64,000 nt of DNA from Prauserella marina (lineage in GTDB: Bacteria > Actinomycetota > Actinomycetes > Mycobacteriales > Pseudonocardiaceae). The stretch covers positions 2,654,501 through 2,718,500 of the forward strand of contig NZ_CP016353.1 of NCBI RefSeq assembly GCF_002240355.1. The letters are read 5' to 3'. Positions 46,904-54,368 of the stretch are shown piece by piece. The translations under genes and the position numbers were made by a program. Position 1 is the first letter of the stretch. Every line of letters begins with the position of its first letter. The notes beneath the pieces were generated by a model that searched no databases, had not been told where the DNA came from, and worked only from the letters and a program-made list of their open reading frames with translations.

Positions 46904-47251
46904 TCACGCCGCCATGAGCACGGGGCCCGCGGGGCGGCGGCTTGGCATCCTCAGCCTCGTGACGTCGCCCGCGATGCCGGTGAGCAAACCGGCCAGGTCG
47001 AGTCCGAGCGCACCGGCGACCGCGGCGATCATCTCGCTCGACGGTTCCTTGCGGCCCCGTTCCATCTCGGAGAGGTACTGAGGGGAGATACCGGCCCGCT
47101 CCGCGACGTCGACGAGGCGGTGACCTTGTTCCTCCCTGGTCGTCCGCAGGCTCCGGCCGAGCGCTTCTCGCCACAGTGGTTCCGGCGCTCGGTCAGGCAT
47201 TCGGTCCGGCGTGGCGGGACGGTTGCGGTCGAAATGAAGGATGTCGGCCAT
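46904..47251 (-). CDS. XRE family regulator (ClgR/PopR-like) next to the clpP pair
   Basis: The 115-residue protein has one helix-turn-helix: ALGRSLRTTREEQGHRLVDVAERAGISPQYLSEMERGRKEPSSEMIAAVAGALGLDLAGLL (about residues 30-92). It ends RLRMPSRRPAGPVLMAA. ClgR and PopR of Streptomyces are similar small XRE proteins that control clp genes and end in hydrophobic, Ala-rich tails recognised by ClpP; here the tail VLMAA fits that idea. It converges on the clpP pair with only 4 bp between the stops. Confidence 0.87.
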   Translation of the reverse strand: MADILHFDRNRPATPDRMPDRAPEPLWREALGRSLRTTREEQGHRLVDVAERAGISPQYLSEMERGRKEPSSEMIAAVAGALGLDLAGLLTGIAGDVTRLRMPSRRPAGPVLMAA

Positions 47252-47279
47252 GCGGCCATCCTGGCACGGGCGCGGTGCC

Positions 47280-47320
47280 CGCCGAGAGTCGTTCCGCTGC
47301 CAGCGAAACGACTCTCGGCG
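47280..47320. terminator. 14-bp inverted repeat between regulator and SnoaL-like gene
   Basis: CGCCGAGAGTCGTT (47280-47293) and AACGACTCTCGGCG (47307-47320) are perfect inverted copies with a 13-nt loop that itself contains CGCTGCCAGCG. It sits 35 bp after the SnoaL-like gene and 29 bp before the start of the XRE regulator, both on the - strand. It can act as a terminator for the first, or as an operator or leader structure for the second. Confidence 0.65.
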
Positions 47321-47355
47321 AGCGGGTGTCCACCCGGGATGGTGAGCGGCTACCC

Positions 47356-47790
47356 CTAAAGCGCTCTTTCCAGCCCCTCGGTCAGCGCGAACGGGACGAT
47401 GTCGAGGCGGTCGAATCGCCAGCCGTCTCCGGTACGGCGCGCTCTGTAGTGATGGGTTCCGGCCGCGATGGCCTCCTTCTTGTCGTCGATGGCGAAGACG
47501 GCGACGTCGTTGGCCCGCACCGTGGCCGCGTCACCGTCGATGTCGATGACGAGGTTGGACTTGCTGTGCAGGGTGGCGGCGAGTTCGCCGTGGCGGGACC
47601 GCACGAGGTCGAGAAGTGCCTCGATGCCGCGCGCCTGCCCGCTCGGCGAGGTGACCACGACGTCTTGGGTGAAGAGCCGGCCGGTCTCGTCGTAGCGCTG
47701 CTCATCGACCCACAGGCTGTGCCTGGCGACCAGATCGGCCAGCGCGGCGCGGTCGGCGAGTTCGTGGATCAAGGTTTCGGTCCCGGGCAT
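47356..47790 (-). CDS. SnoaL-like/NTF2 fold protein
   Basis: This 144-residue protein has the cone-shaped NTF2 pattern ELADRAALADLVARHSLWVDEQRYDETGRLFTQDVVVTSP...GIEALLDLVRSR, ending HYRARRTGDGWRFDRLDIVPFALTEG. The SnoaL-like family contains isomerases, cyclases, dehydratases and non-catalytic binders, so function cannot be set. Upstream are two palindromic elements with GTTAG/CTAAC arms that probably bind a TetR-type regulator not present in the immediate vicinity. Confidence 0.8.
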   Translation of the reverse strand: MPGTETLIHELADRAALADLVARHSLWVDEQRYDETGRLFTQDVVVTSPSGQARGIEALLDLVRSRHGELAATLHSKSNLVIDIDGDAATVRANDVAVFAIDDKKEAIAAGTHHYRARRTGDGWRFDRLDIVPFALTEGLERAL

Positions 47791-47811
47791 GACGCACTCC
47801 TCAATTGATTG

Positions 47812-47864
47812 GTTAGACTAACGTTAGGATCGCCAACGAATATAGGTCGTTAGTTCGTCTAACG
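47812..47864. promoter_or_regulatory. Two GTTAG/CTAAC palindromes upstream of the SnoaL-like gene
   Basis: GTTAGACTAAC (47812-47822) is a 5-1-5 palindrome. CGTTAGTTCGTCTAACG (47848-47864) has 6-bp perfect arms around 5 bp. TAACGTTA (47819-47826) overlaps the first. All share the half-site GTTAG, consistent with two operators for one dimeric repressor in the promoter of the gene at 47790. Confidence 0.65.
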
Positions 47865-47932
47865 CAAGAGGTGGCGGCTGGCCATGATTGTCGTGTCCAG
47901 AGTGGACAGATGTGCGGCCCGGGCAGGTGTGG

Positions 47933-48574
47933 CTACGGCAGGTCTCGCGGGATGTCGTCGAGCCATGCCTCGATCGACTCGTCCGAGGCCGGGCTGGTGG
48001 AGGCGGGCGGAAGGCCGGTGATGAGTTCGCCGATGAGCTTCCACAGTTCGTCGTCCTTGCCCGCGAGGCGGCCGAAGCCGCGGAACGAGGAGAATTCCTC
48101 CTCCCTGAGGTGCTTCGCGGCACGAGCGTCGAACCACGCCTCGCCGTGCGCGTCGCCTGGTTGCGCGCAGGCGCGCGCACCCTTGGCCGCTCTGCCGACG
48201 AGCTGAGCCGTCGGCCCCTTGGGGATGCCGAATACCGAGTGGGCGGCGGGGCCGGTTTCGACAGCCGTGGCCACCCTTCGCAAGAGTTCGCTCAACTGGA
48301 GTGCGTCCCCGGCGTTGCCGACCGGATCGATCGCCCGCAGCATCGCCGCCCAATTCTTCGATTCATCGCTTTCGCCGGTTTCCAACCATAAACAGACAAA
48401 TCGCCGGAAGCGCCAATCGGCGAGAATCCAGAACCGGTTGTCGTCGAGGCCGTCGCCGTCCGTTCCGGCCGCCTGCTTCTCCAATGCCGCCAGCCGGCTC
48501 GCCCAGGTGCGGTCGTCGTAGATGCCGAGTGCGGCGATCACCGTCCTGACGAAAGGAGAAACTCCGGCGGGCAT
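47933..48574 (-). CDS. Hypothetical protein
   Basis: This 213-residue soluble protein is acidic and Trp-rich (RFWILADWRFRRFVCLWLETGESDESKNWAAMLRAIDPVG). It ends SPASDESIEAWLDDIPRDLP, a segment with several acidic residues. I see no signal peptide, membrane helix or familiar motif. Codon use matches neighbouring genes and the length is uninterrupted, so it looks real. It stands alone, with 142 bp to the SnoaL-like gene and 140 bp to the P-type ATPase. Confidence 0.6.
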   Translation of the reverse strand: MPAGVSPFVRTVIAALGIYDDRTWASRLAALEKQAAGTDGDGLDDNRFWILADWRFRRFVCLWLETGESDESKNWAAMLRAIDPVGNAGDALQLSELLRRVATAVETGPAAHSVFGIPKGPTAQLVGRAAKGARACAQPGDAHGEAWFDARAAKHLREEEFSSFRGFGRLAGKDDELWKLIGELITGLPPASTSPASDESIEAWLDDIPRDLP

Positions 48575-48714
48575 GATTGCGCCATCGCCTCACGTTGCTG
48601 TCGGCTTCATGCCTGAGCATTCCTGGAAACAGCGGGATACGCGACCGTGAGAATGTCAGATAGCGCTCTGCCGGTGAAAACGCCGGGGTCGATATGAATG
48701 AATTTCGTTATGGC

Positions 48715-50676
48715 TCAGGGCATCCGGGGCAGCCAGGCCGCCGGTTTCGTGACGCGGGCGTGGTGCGATTTTGGGGGAGGCGGGCTCAGCCTGCCCGCCC
48801 TGACTCCGTTGCCGATCACGACGACCTCGGCGAGTTCATGGATGAACACGACAGCGGCGAGACCGAGCACCCCGAACGCGGCGAGTGGCACGAGCGCGAG
48901 CACGATCGCCGAGGAGAGCGCGATGTTCTGCATCATGATGGCCCTGGCCCGACGGGTGTGTGCCAGTGAATGAGGCAGGTGCCGCAGATCGGTACCCATG
49001 AGCGCGACATCGGCCGTTTCGATGGCGACATCGGTACCCATGGCCCCCATGGCGACGCCGACGTCCGCGGTCGCGAGCGCGGGGGCGTCGTTGACTCCGT
49101 CGCCGACCATGGCGACCTGGCCGTTCCGCTGTTCGCGCAACCGCTCGACGAGGGCGGCCTTGTCCTCCGGTCGGAGTTCGGCATGCACCTCGGAGATTCC
49201 GGCCTCGCTCGCGAGCGCGTGCGCGGTGCGCGCGTTGTCGCCGGTGAGCATCACCACGCGGACACCAGTCATGGTGAGGGCGGCGACGGTCTCGGCGGCT
49301 TCGGGCCGAAGGTCGTCGCGGATGCCGATGAGGCCGAGTACGGCGCCCGCGTGTTCGACGACCGCGACCGTGGCCCCGCTGTCCTGGAGCCGGGCCACCT
49401 CAGCCGCGAGCGGGCCCGGCGCGATCCAGGACGGCTTGCCGAGTCGCGCGGGGGCTCCTTCGACGATGCCTTCGAGCCCCGCGCCGGGTACCGCCGACAC
49501 CTCCCGCGCGGGAACGGTTTCCGGTGCCTCGGCGAGGATCGCGGCGGCGAGCGGGTGTTCGCTGCGAGCCTCCAGCGCGGCGGCGACGGCGAGTGTTCGC
49601 GCGCTGTCGCCGCCGGTGGTGACGATCTCGGTGACGCTGGGATCGTTACGCGTGAGGGTGCCGGTCTTGTCGATGGCCACCGTGCGGACGGCGCCGAGGG
49701 ATTCGAGTGCCTTGCCGCCCTTGACGAGGACGCCGAGCCGGGACGCGGCCCCGACCGCGGCGATCACGGTGACCGGGACGGAGATCGCCAGCGCGCACGG
49801 CGCGGCCGCGACCAGCACCACGAGCGAGCGTTCGAGCCAGATCACGGGATCGGCGAACAAGGAGCCGAGCCCGGCGACGAGAGCCGCGAGCACCATGACG
49901 GCCGGTACGAGGGGCCGGGCGATACGGTCGGCGATACGCTGGCGGGATCCCTTGCGGCGCTGGGCATCCTCGACGGTTTTCACGACTTTGGTCAGCGAGT
50001 TGCCTTCGACGGTCGCGGTGGCGCTGATCGTCAGTACCCCGTTGCCGTTGATGGAGCCCGCGTAGACCTCGTCCCCCGGCGAGATCTCGGCCGGTATCGA
50101 TTCACCGGTGATCGCCGACGTGTCCACACTGGAGTGTCCGGTGAGGACGATTCCGTCGCTGGCGATTCGTTCCCCCGCCCGCGCGAGCATCCGGTCACCG
50201 ATGCGCAGCCTTCCTGGCGAGATCACCGTTTCCACGCCGCCGTGCAGGACGGTGATCTGTTCGGGCACCAGCGCCAGCAGCGCTCTGAGGCCACGCCGGG
50301 CGCGCGCGAGCGAGTAGTCCTCAAGTGCCTCGCTGATCGAGAAGAGGAAGGCCAGCATGGCGGCCTCGCCGAACTGACCGAGTGCCAGCGCTCCGAGCAA
50401 GGCGATGGTCATCAGGGTGCCGACGCCGATGCGGCGCCGCCACAGCGCGCGCAGGGTGCCGGGGACGAAAGCCGCTCCACCGGTGACCGCGGCGGCAACG
50501 TGCGCTGCGATGCCCGCCGGTTCCGCGCCGGACCAGCCCGCCAGGTAGCCGGCGGCGGTCAGCGCACCCGCGACCGCCGCCAGCCTGATCTCGCGGATCC
50601 GCCACAGCCGGGGAAGTGGTTCCTCGTGTTCGGCGGAATGCTGATTCTCGTTGGCGCCACAGCAATCGGCGCTCAT
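48715..50676 (-). CDS. Heavy-metal translocating P1B-type ATPase
   Basis: The 653-residue protein has the phosphorylation motif DKTGTLT, the actuator motif SAITGES, the nucleotide-site SEHPLA and the hinge MVGDGVNDAPALATADVGVAMG. The membrane metal motif is APCALAI where most family members have CPC, a variant seen in some actinobacterial CtpG-like pumps. There is no N-terminal HMA domain, only a short MSADCCG cysteine pair. It should export Cd, Zn, Pb or Co. The start overlaps the stop of the ArsR repressor gene. Confidence 0.92.
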   Translation of the reverse strand: MSADCCGANENQHSAEHEEPLPRLWRIREIRLAAVAGALTAAGYLAGWSGAEPAGIAAHVAAAVTGGAAFVPGTLRALWRRRIGVGTLMTIALLGALALGQFGEAAMLAFLFSISEALEDYSLARARRGLRALLALVPEQITVLHGGVETVISPGRLRIGDRMLARAGERIASDGIVLTGHSSVDTSAITGESIPAEISPGDEVYAGSINGNGVLTISATATVEGNSLTKVVKTVEDAQRRKGSRQRIADRIARPLVPAVMVLAALVAGLGSLFADPVIWLERSLVVLVAAAPCALAISVPVTVIAAVGAASRLGVLVKGGKALESLGAVRTVAIDKTGTLTRNDPSVTEIVTTGGDSARTLAVAAALEARSEHPLAAAILAEAPETVPAREVSAVPGAGLEGIVEGAPARLGKPSWIAPGPLAAEVARLQDSGATVAVVEHAGAVLGLIGIRDDLRPEAAETVAALTMTGVRVVMLTGDNARTAHALASEAGISEVHAELRPEDKAALVERLREQRNGQVAMVGDGVNDAPALATADVGVAMGAMGTDVAIETADVALMGTDLRHLPHSLAHTRRARAIMMQNIALSSAIVLALVPLAAFGVLGLAAVVFIHELAEVVVIGNGVRAGRLSPPPPKSHHARVTKPAAWLPRMP

Positions 50677-51044
50677 CTCGGATCGGCCTCCACGGCGTCC
50701 ATATCGGGCGCACCGGCGACCTCAAGCAGCCGGTGCGCCCGAGGGGCGAGCCGGTACATCACGAGTTTGCCTTCCCTGCGGGAGGTCACCAGCCCGGCCG
50801 AGCGGAGCTGCCTCAGGTGATGTGACACCAGGCCCTGCGACGAGCCGACGATCCAAGCCAGGTCACAGACGCACAGTTCGTCGCCGATGCCCAACGCGTG
50901 CGCGATCCGCAGCCGGGTCGGGTCGGCCAGTGCTCGCAACCGGTCCGCCCTCGTCCGCAGCTCTTCGGGTTCGGGCAGCGCCGTGCGCAGCCCTTCGGCG
51001 TGGTCGAAGTCGATACACAGCAGTTCGCACCGGTCGTCGCTCAT
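50673..51044 (-). CDS. ArsR/SmtB family metal-sensing repressor
   Basis: The 123-residue protein has a winged helix (RADRLRALADPTRLRIAHALGIGDELCVCDLAWIVGSSQGLVSHHLRQLRSAGLVTSRREGKLVMYRL). The ELCVCDL cysteine pair at the start of the recognition region is the ArsR/CadC-type metal site. Further N-terminal Cys (CELLC) may complete it. Metal binding releases DNA. Its stop overlaps the P-type ATPase start, so the two form a metal-inducible operon. Confidence 0.92.
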   Translation of the reverse strand: MSDDRCELLCIDFDHAEGLRTALPEPEELRTRADRLRALADPTRLRIAHALGIGDELCVCDLAWIVGSSQGLVSHHLRQLRSAGLVTSRREGKLVMYRLAPRAHRLLEVAGAPDMDAVEADPR

Positions 51045-51049
51045 GCCGT

Positions 51050-51075
51050 CAAACTAACGTACGTCGATATGTTTG
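51050..51075. promoter_or_regulatory. Imperfect palindrome, probable ArsR operator
   Basis: CAAAC (51050-51054) and GTTTG (51071-51075) frame a 26-bp AT-rich, imperfectly symmetric stretch containing ACGTACGT. It lies 6 bp upstream of the ArsR start codon, the usual place for an autoregulatory SmtB/ArsR operator. Confidence 0.5.
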
Positions 51076-51132
51076 GGCAACGGGTGCGCGGGATACCTGG
51101 CCCTCGTGGGGACGGGGGCCAGGTATCGCCCG

Positions 51133-51579
51133 TTACAAGACCGCGGGCCGGGGCGGCCTGCGGCGCAGAAGCTGCCAGGCGGTCAGGCCCGCCACCGAAA
51201 GGCCGACCGGAACACCGGCTGCCGGCGCGGTGAGCCGCACCAGCAGCACCATGGCTCCGATCAGCAACAGCGGCACGGCGACGAGCACCAGCGCCCGCAA
51301 GGTGTGAGGCCAGCTCGCCAAAGCCCGGGAAGCGAGGCACCACCCCGTCGCGGGCGCCCTGTACCTCCCGCGCTGGCGCGGTTGCGCGTGGAATGTCCTG
51401 CCGCGTTCCCGGGGCGCTTCCTGTGCTGATCGCCGGGTCAACAGGTGTAGGGCGGCGTCGACCCTTTCGTTTTCGAGTTCGGCCGCGCTACCTGGTGGCG
51501 GGAAAACCACGCGAACCCACGCACGATTCGCGTCCCCGGAATCCTGTGCCGCGCAGGCTGAAGGCGGTAGTGTTGCCAT
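51133..51579 (-). CDS. Hypothetical protein with two C-terminal membrane helices
   Basis: This 148-residue protein has a polar, Arg-rich N-terminal half. Two hydrophobic stretches follow (ALVLVAVPLLLIGAMVLLVRL and GVPVGLSVAGLTAWQLL) with a basic tail. AGGAGAAAG lies 4 nt upstream of the ATG, which makes the start convincing. The 5' leader has a 14-bp perfect hairpin. I do not recognise the family; the N-terminal half might be disordered. Confidence 0.55.
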   Translation of the reverse strand: MATLPPSACAAQDSGDANRAWVRVVFPPPGSAAELENERVDAALHLLTRRSAQEAPRERGRTFHAQPRQRGRYRAPATGWCLASRALASWPHTLRALVLVAVPLLLIGAMVLLVRLTAPAAGVPVGLSVAGLTAWQLLRRRPPRPAVL

Positions 51580-52158
51580 GTTCTTTCTCCTGATCTGGAA
51601 GAGGGAACAATTCCGTGTGGCCCCCTGTGAGCGCAGGGGGCCACACGCCGTTTGGGGGACCCCAGACGTGTGCCCATCTTGGCGAAACTGGTCGCCTGAG
51701 TAGATGCGATTCGGCCATCGGGCGACCAGCGGATCAAATAATGCGCCGAACGGAACGAGCGTTTCAGCTCGACCGAAACTGCACGTGTCATCGACAGGTG
51801 CAGGTGCAAGTGCAGCAACCTGGGCGTATGCGCGGCGGCGTGTGCGCGGGCTGGAACCCGCTGGTCAAACAGTCGTGTGCCGCGAGCGACTCTCGGTGCG
51901 CGTTCTTGGTGGTGCGGTTGACGCGTTTATGCGCCAACCGCTTACCGATTGTGTGCGCGGGAATGTATCTGTCGTGGCGCGTCGTCCTCGGGGTCAACTG
52001 AAGGTGTTGTACGTCCTCGGGTCCCGTCTTGTTCCTCGCCGTGTGGACCGCCGTCGAGTATGCCAGATGACAGCGCGCCGTGCAGCACCATACCGCGTCG
52101 GTTCGCGTCAGGTCCTCGACCCGGTGCCGTCATGGCCGCCGCACCTCGTGGTGTCCGC
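51580..52158. other. Non-coding region with leader hairpin
   Basis: No convincing gene. CGTGTGGCCCCCTG (51614-51627) and CAGGGGGCCACACG (51634-51647) form a perfect 14-bp stem with a 6-nt loop, located 35-68 nt before the start of the gene at 51579 in its presumed leader. A GTGCAGGTGCAAGTGCAG simple repeat lies near 51800. The right part may hold the terminator of the operon ending at 52159, but no strong hairpin is seen. Confidence 0.5.
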
Positions 52159-52692
52159 TCACCCGGTGGGTCGCTTGCTCCGTTTCCGCTGCCAGCGGCC
52201 GAGGGCGTTCTGCAACAGCGGCAGCGCCCCGAACACGACGGTGGGCACCAGTACAAGGGTCAGCAGCAAGGTGCGGGCGATGCCTGGCCACGCGTCGAGA
52301 TGCGGGATGACGACCGCGTTGATCAGTACCGCGGGAGGAAACAGCGCGACCCAGATGAGAATCGCCGATCGCAGCCGGGAGGGGGCGCCCCCGGTGCCGC
52401 CGCCCCTGGTGAGCGGGAGCGGCGCCGGGGTGCCCTCGGTCAGCGCCTCACCTTCGGCGAGCCGTGAAGCCCGGGTCTCGCTGCGTTCCCAGCGCAGCAG
52501 ATGCTCGGCTCCCGCGAACGACAGACCGATGTGGACGGTGCTGTCGCCGCCCGCGGCGACGTGCGAACAGAGATAGCCGGGGAAACCGGCCGCGTCGCGG
52601 CACAGCTCGTGAGCCCACTTGTTCAGCGCCGCGCCGTCGCGGTCCCTTGCCGTGCGGGACACGAGCACCGTTGCCGGAAGCGCCGTGCTCAT
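52159..52692 (-). CDS. Antibiotic biosynthesis monooxygenase (ABM)-like protein with membrane tail
   Basis: The N-terminal 95 residues resemble ABM dimeric alpha-beta barrels (ATVLVSRTARDRDGAALNKWAHELCRDAAGFPGYLCSHVAAG...VHIGLSFAGAEHLLRWERSE). The last 70 residues contain two membrane helices (LRSAILIWVALFPPAVLINAVVI and ARTLLLTLVLVPTVVFGALPLL). Such ABM-plus-membrane proteins are known but uncharacterised. The ATG overlaps the stop of the ThDP enzyme gene, so it belongs to that operon. Confidence 0.75.
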   Translation of the reverse strand: MSTALPATVLVSRTARDRDGAALNKWAHELCRDAAGFPGYLCSHVAAGGDSTVHIGLSFAGAEHLLRWERSETRASRLAEGEALTEGTPAPLPLTRGGGTGGAPSRLRSAILIWVALFPPAVLINAVVIPHLDAWPGIARTLLLTLVLVPTVVFGALPLLQNALGRWQRKRSKRPTG

Positions 52693-54368
52693 CAGCGCGC
52701 CCGTGGCGGAGTGAGCCCGGAAGGCAAGCCCTCCATCCGATCCTGGACGACGTCGACGATGCACGGTCCTTCACCGGCGAGTGCTTCCTCGATGGCCGGA
52801 CCGAGCCCGGCGTCGGAGGTGACGCTGATGCCGCGCCCGCCGAGCAATCTGGCGTACTCGGCAAAGTCCGGATTGCCGAGGAACACGCCGTTGTAGCGGC
52901 CCTCGTGCGCGAATCGCTGGCGGTCGCGGGTGTTGCCGTAGGCGTAGTTGTTGACGATGATCGTGACGACGTCGATGCCCTCGCGGACGCAGGTTTCGAA
53001 GTCCTGGGCCACCATCCAGAAACTGCCGTCGCCGCTGAGCGTGACGAGCCGCTTGTCCGGCCTTGCCAGCGCCATCCCCATCGCGGCCGGAAAACCCCAC
53101 GCCATCGCGCCACCGGCCGAGCCGTAGTAACTGGCGGGACGGTCGACGTGCACGTAGCGCTGGACCCAGGGGCCGAAGGTGTGCACGTCCTGGGCGAGCA
53201 CGACGTCCTCGCGTTCCATCAGGTTCCGCACGAGCCCGGCGAGCGCGACCGAGCCGACCTTGCCCTCCACAGTGGATTCCCCGGCGGGCAGAACCGAAGC
53301 CTCGTCGAGTTCCTCGCGCAGCGCCACCCTGCGCGTGATCCGCGCGGCGGCGGGCCCCTGATCACCGGCGACGAGCGGGCCGAGCGCGGCCGACAGTGCC
53401 ATCGCGGCGGCACCGGCGTCGGAGACGAGCCCTACCGTCGGCGGATACACCCTGCCCAGCTCGTCCGGATCGATGTCGGCGTGCACCAGCCGCGCCGAAG
53501 GCGGCACGAGAGTCCACCGTTTGGTCGTGAACTCGGAGAACCGGCAGCCGAGCGCCACCACGACGTCGGCTTCGCGGACGATCCGGTCGGTGACCTCGTG
53601 CGCGCCGTAGCCGAGTGAACCGAGGAACGCGGGATGGCTGTTGGCTACGACGTTCTTGCGCAGCCACGTGCTGACGACGGGTGCCCCCGCCGTTTCGGCC
53701 AGCTCCAGGACAGACTCGGGCGCGGCGGCGCCCCCGCCGCCCACCACGATGACCGGACGTCGCGCCGTGGCCAGCAGCTCGGCGGCCTCGGCGATGCCGC
53801 GTGGATCGGGAGCGGGCGGATGGATCCGCACCTTCGGGCCTGGCTCCGCGTGTGCGGGAGCTTGCAGCACGTCAAGCGGTAGCGACACGACGACGGGGCC
53901 CGGCCTGCCACCGACGGCGGTCCGGACGGCCCGTTGCAGCAGTTCCGGAATCCGGTCCGTTTCGGTGATCTCCACGGCCCATTTGCACATCGTCCGGAAA
54001 GCGCCGACGACGTCCATGTCCTCAAAGGACCGGCGGTGACTGATCGATCCCGGCACCTGCCCGATCAGGGCGAGCAGCGGGACCGACTCGTCGTGGGCAT
54101 TCTGCACCGCGATCGAAAGGTTCGCGGCGCCGGGGCCCCGCGAGGCGAGGCACACGCCGAGCGGCCCGCCCGCGCGGGAGAAGCCGTCGGCCATGAAACC
54201 GGCCACCTGCTCGTGCCTCGTCGAAAGGTAGCGCAGGTCCTCCCGTTTTCCGAGCGAGTCGATGAGTTCCATGATCGTGGTTCCCGGAAGACCGAAGACG
54301 TGCGTTATTCCCTCGGTGGCAAGGGTTTCGGCGACGAGGTCGGCGCCGGTCGGCTGTTCAGACGACAA
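52692..54368 (-). CDS. Thiamine diphosphate-dependent enzyme, acetolactate synthase-like
   Basis: The 558-residue protein has the catalytic Glu in STRHEQVAGFMADGFSR, the Gly-rich RGPGAANLSIAVQNAHDESVPLLALIGQVPGS, and the ThDP/Mg motif SGDGSFWMVAQDFETCVREGIDVVTIIVNN. It could be a 2-oxoacid decarboxylase or carboligase. It lies between an aldehyde dehydrogenase and an ABM-like gene, in an operon divergent from the Rieske dioxygenase. A decarboxylase making an aldehyde for the dehydrogenase is the simplest reading. Its start overlaps the dehydrogenase end by 11 bp. Confidence 0.87.
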   Translation of the reverse strand: MSSEQPTGADLVAETLATEGITHVFGLPGTTIMELIDSLGKREDLRYLSTRHEQVAGFMADGFSRAGGPLGVCLASRGPGAANLSIAVQNAHDESVPLLALIGQVPGSISHRRSFEDMDVVGAFRTMCKWAVEITETDRIPELLQRAVRTAVGGRPGPVVVSLPLDVLQAPAHAEPGPKVRIHPPAPDPRGIAEAAELLATARRPVIVVGGGGAAAPESVLELAETAGAPVVSTWLRKNVVANSHPAFLGSLGYGAHEVTDRIVREADVVVALGCRFSEFTTKRWTLVPPSARLVHADIDPDELGRVYPPTVGLVSDAGAAAMALSAALGPLVAGDQGPAAARITRRVALREELDEASVLPAGESTVEGKVGSVALAGLVRNLMEREDVVLAQDVHTFGPWVQRYVHVDRPASYYGSAGGAMAWGFPAAMGMALARPDKRLVTLSGDGSFWMVAQDFETCVREGIDVVTIIVNNYAYGNTRDRQRFAHEGRYNGVFLGNPDFAEYARLLGGRGISVTSDAGLGPAIEEALAGEGPCIVDVVQDRMEGLPSGLTPPRAR

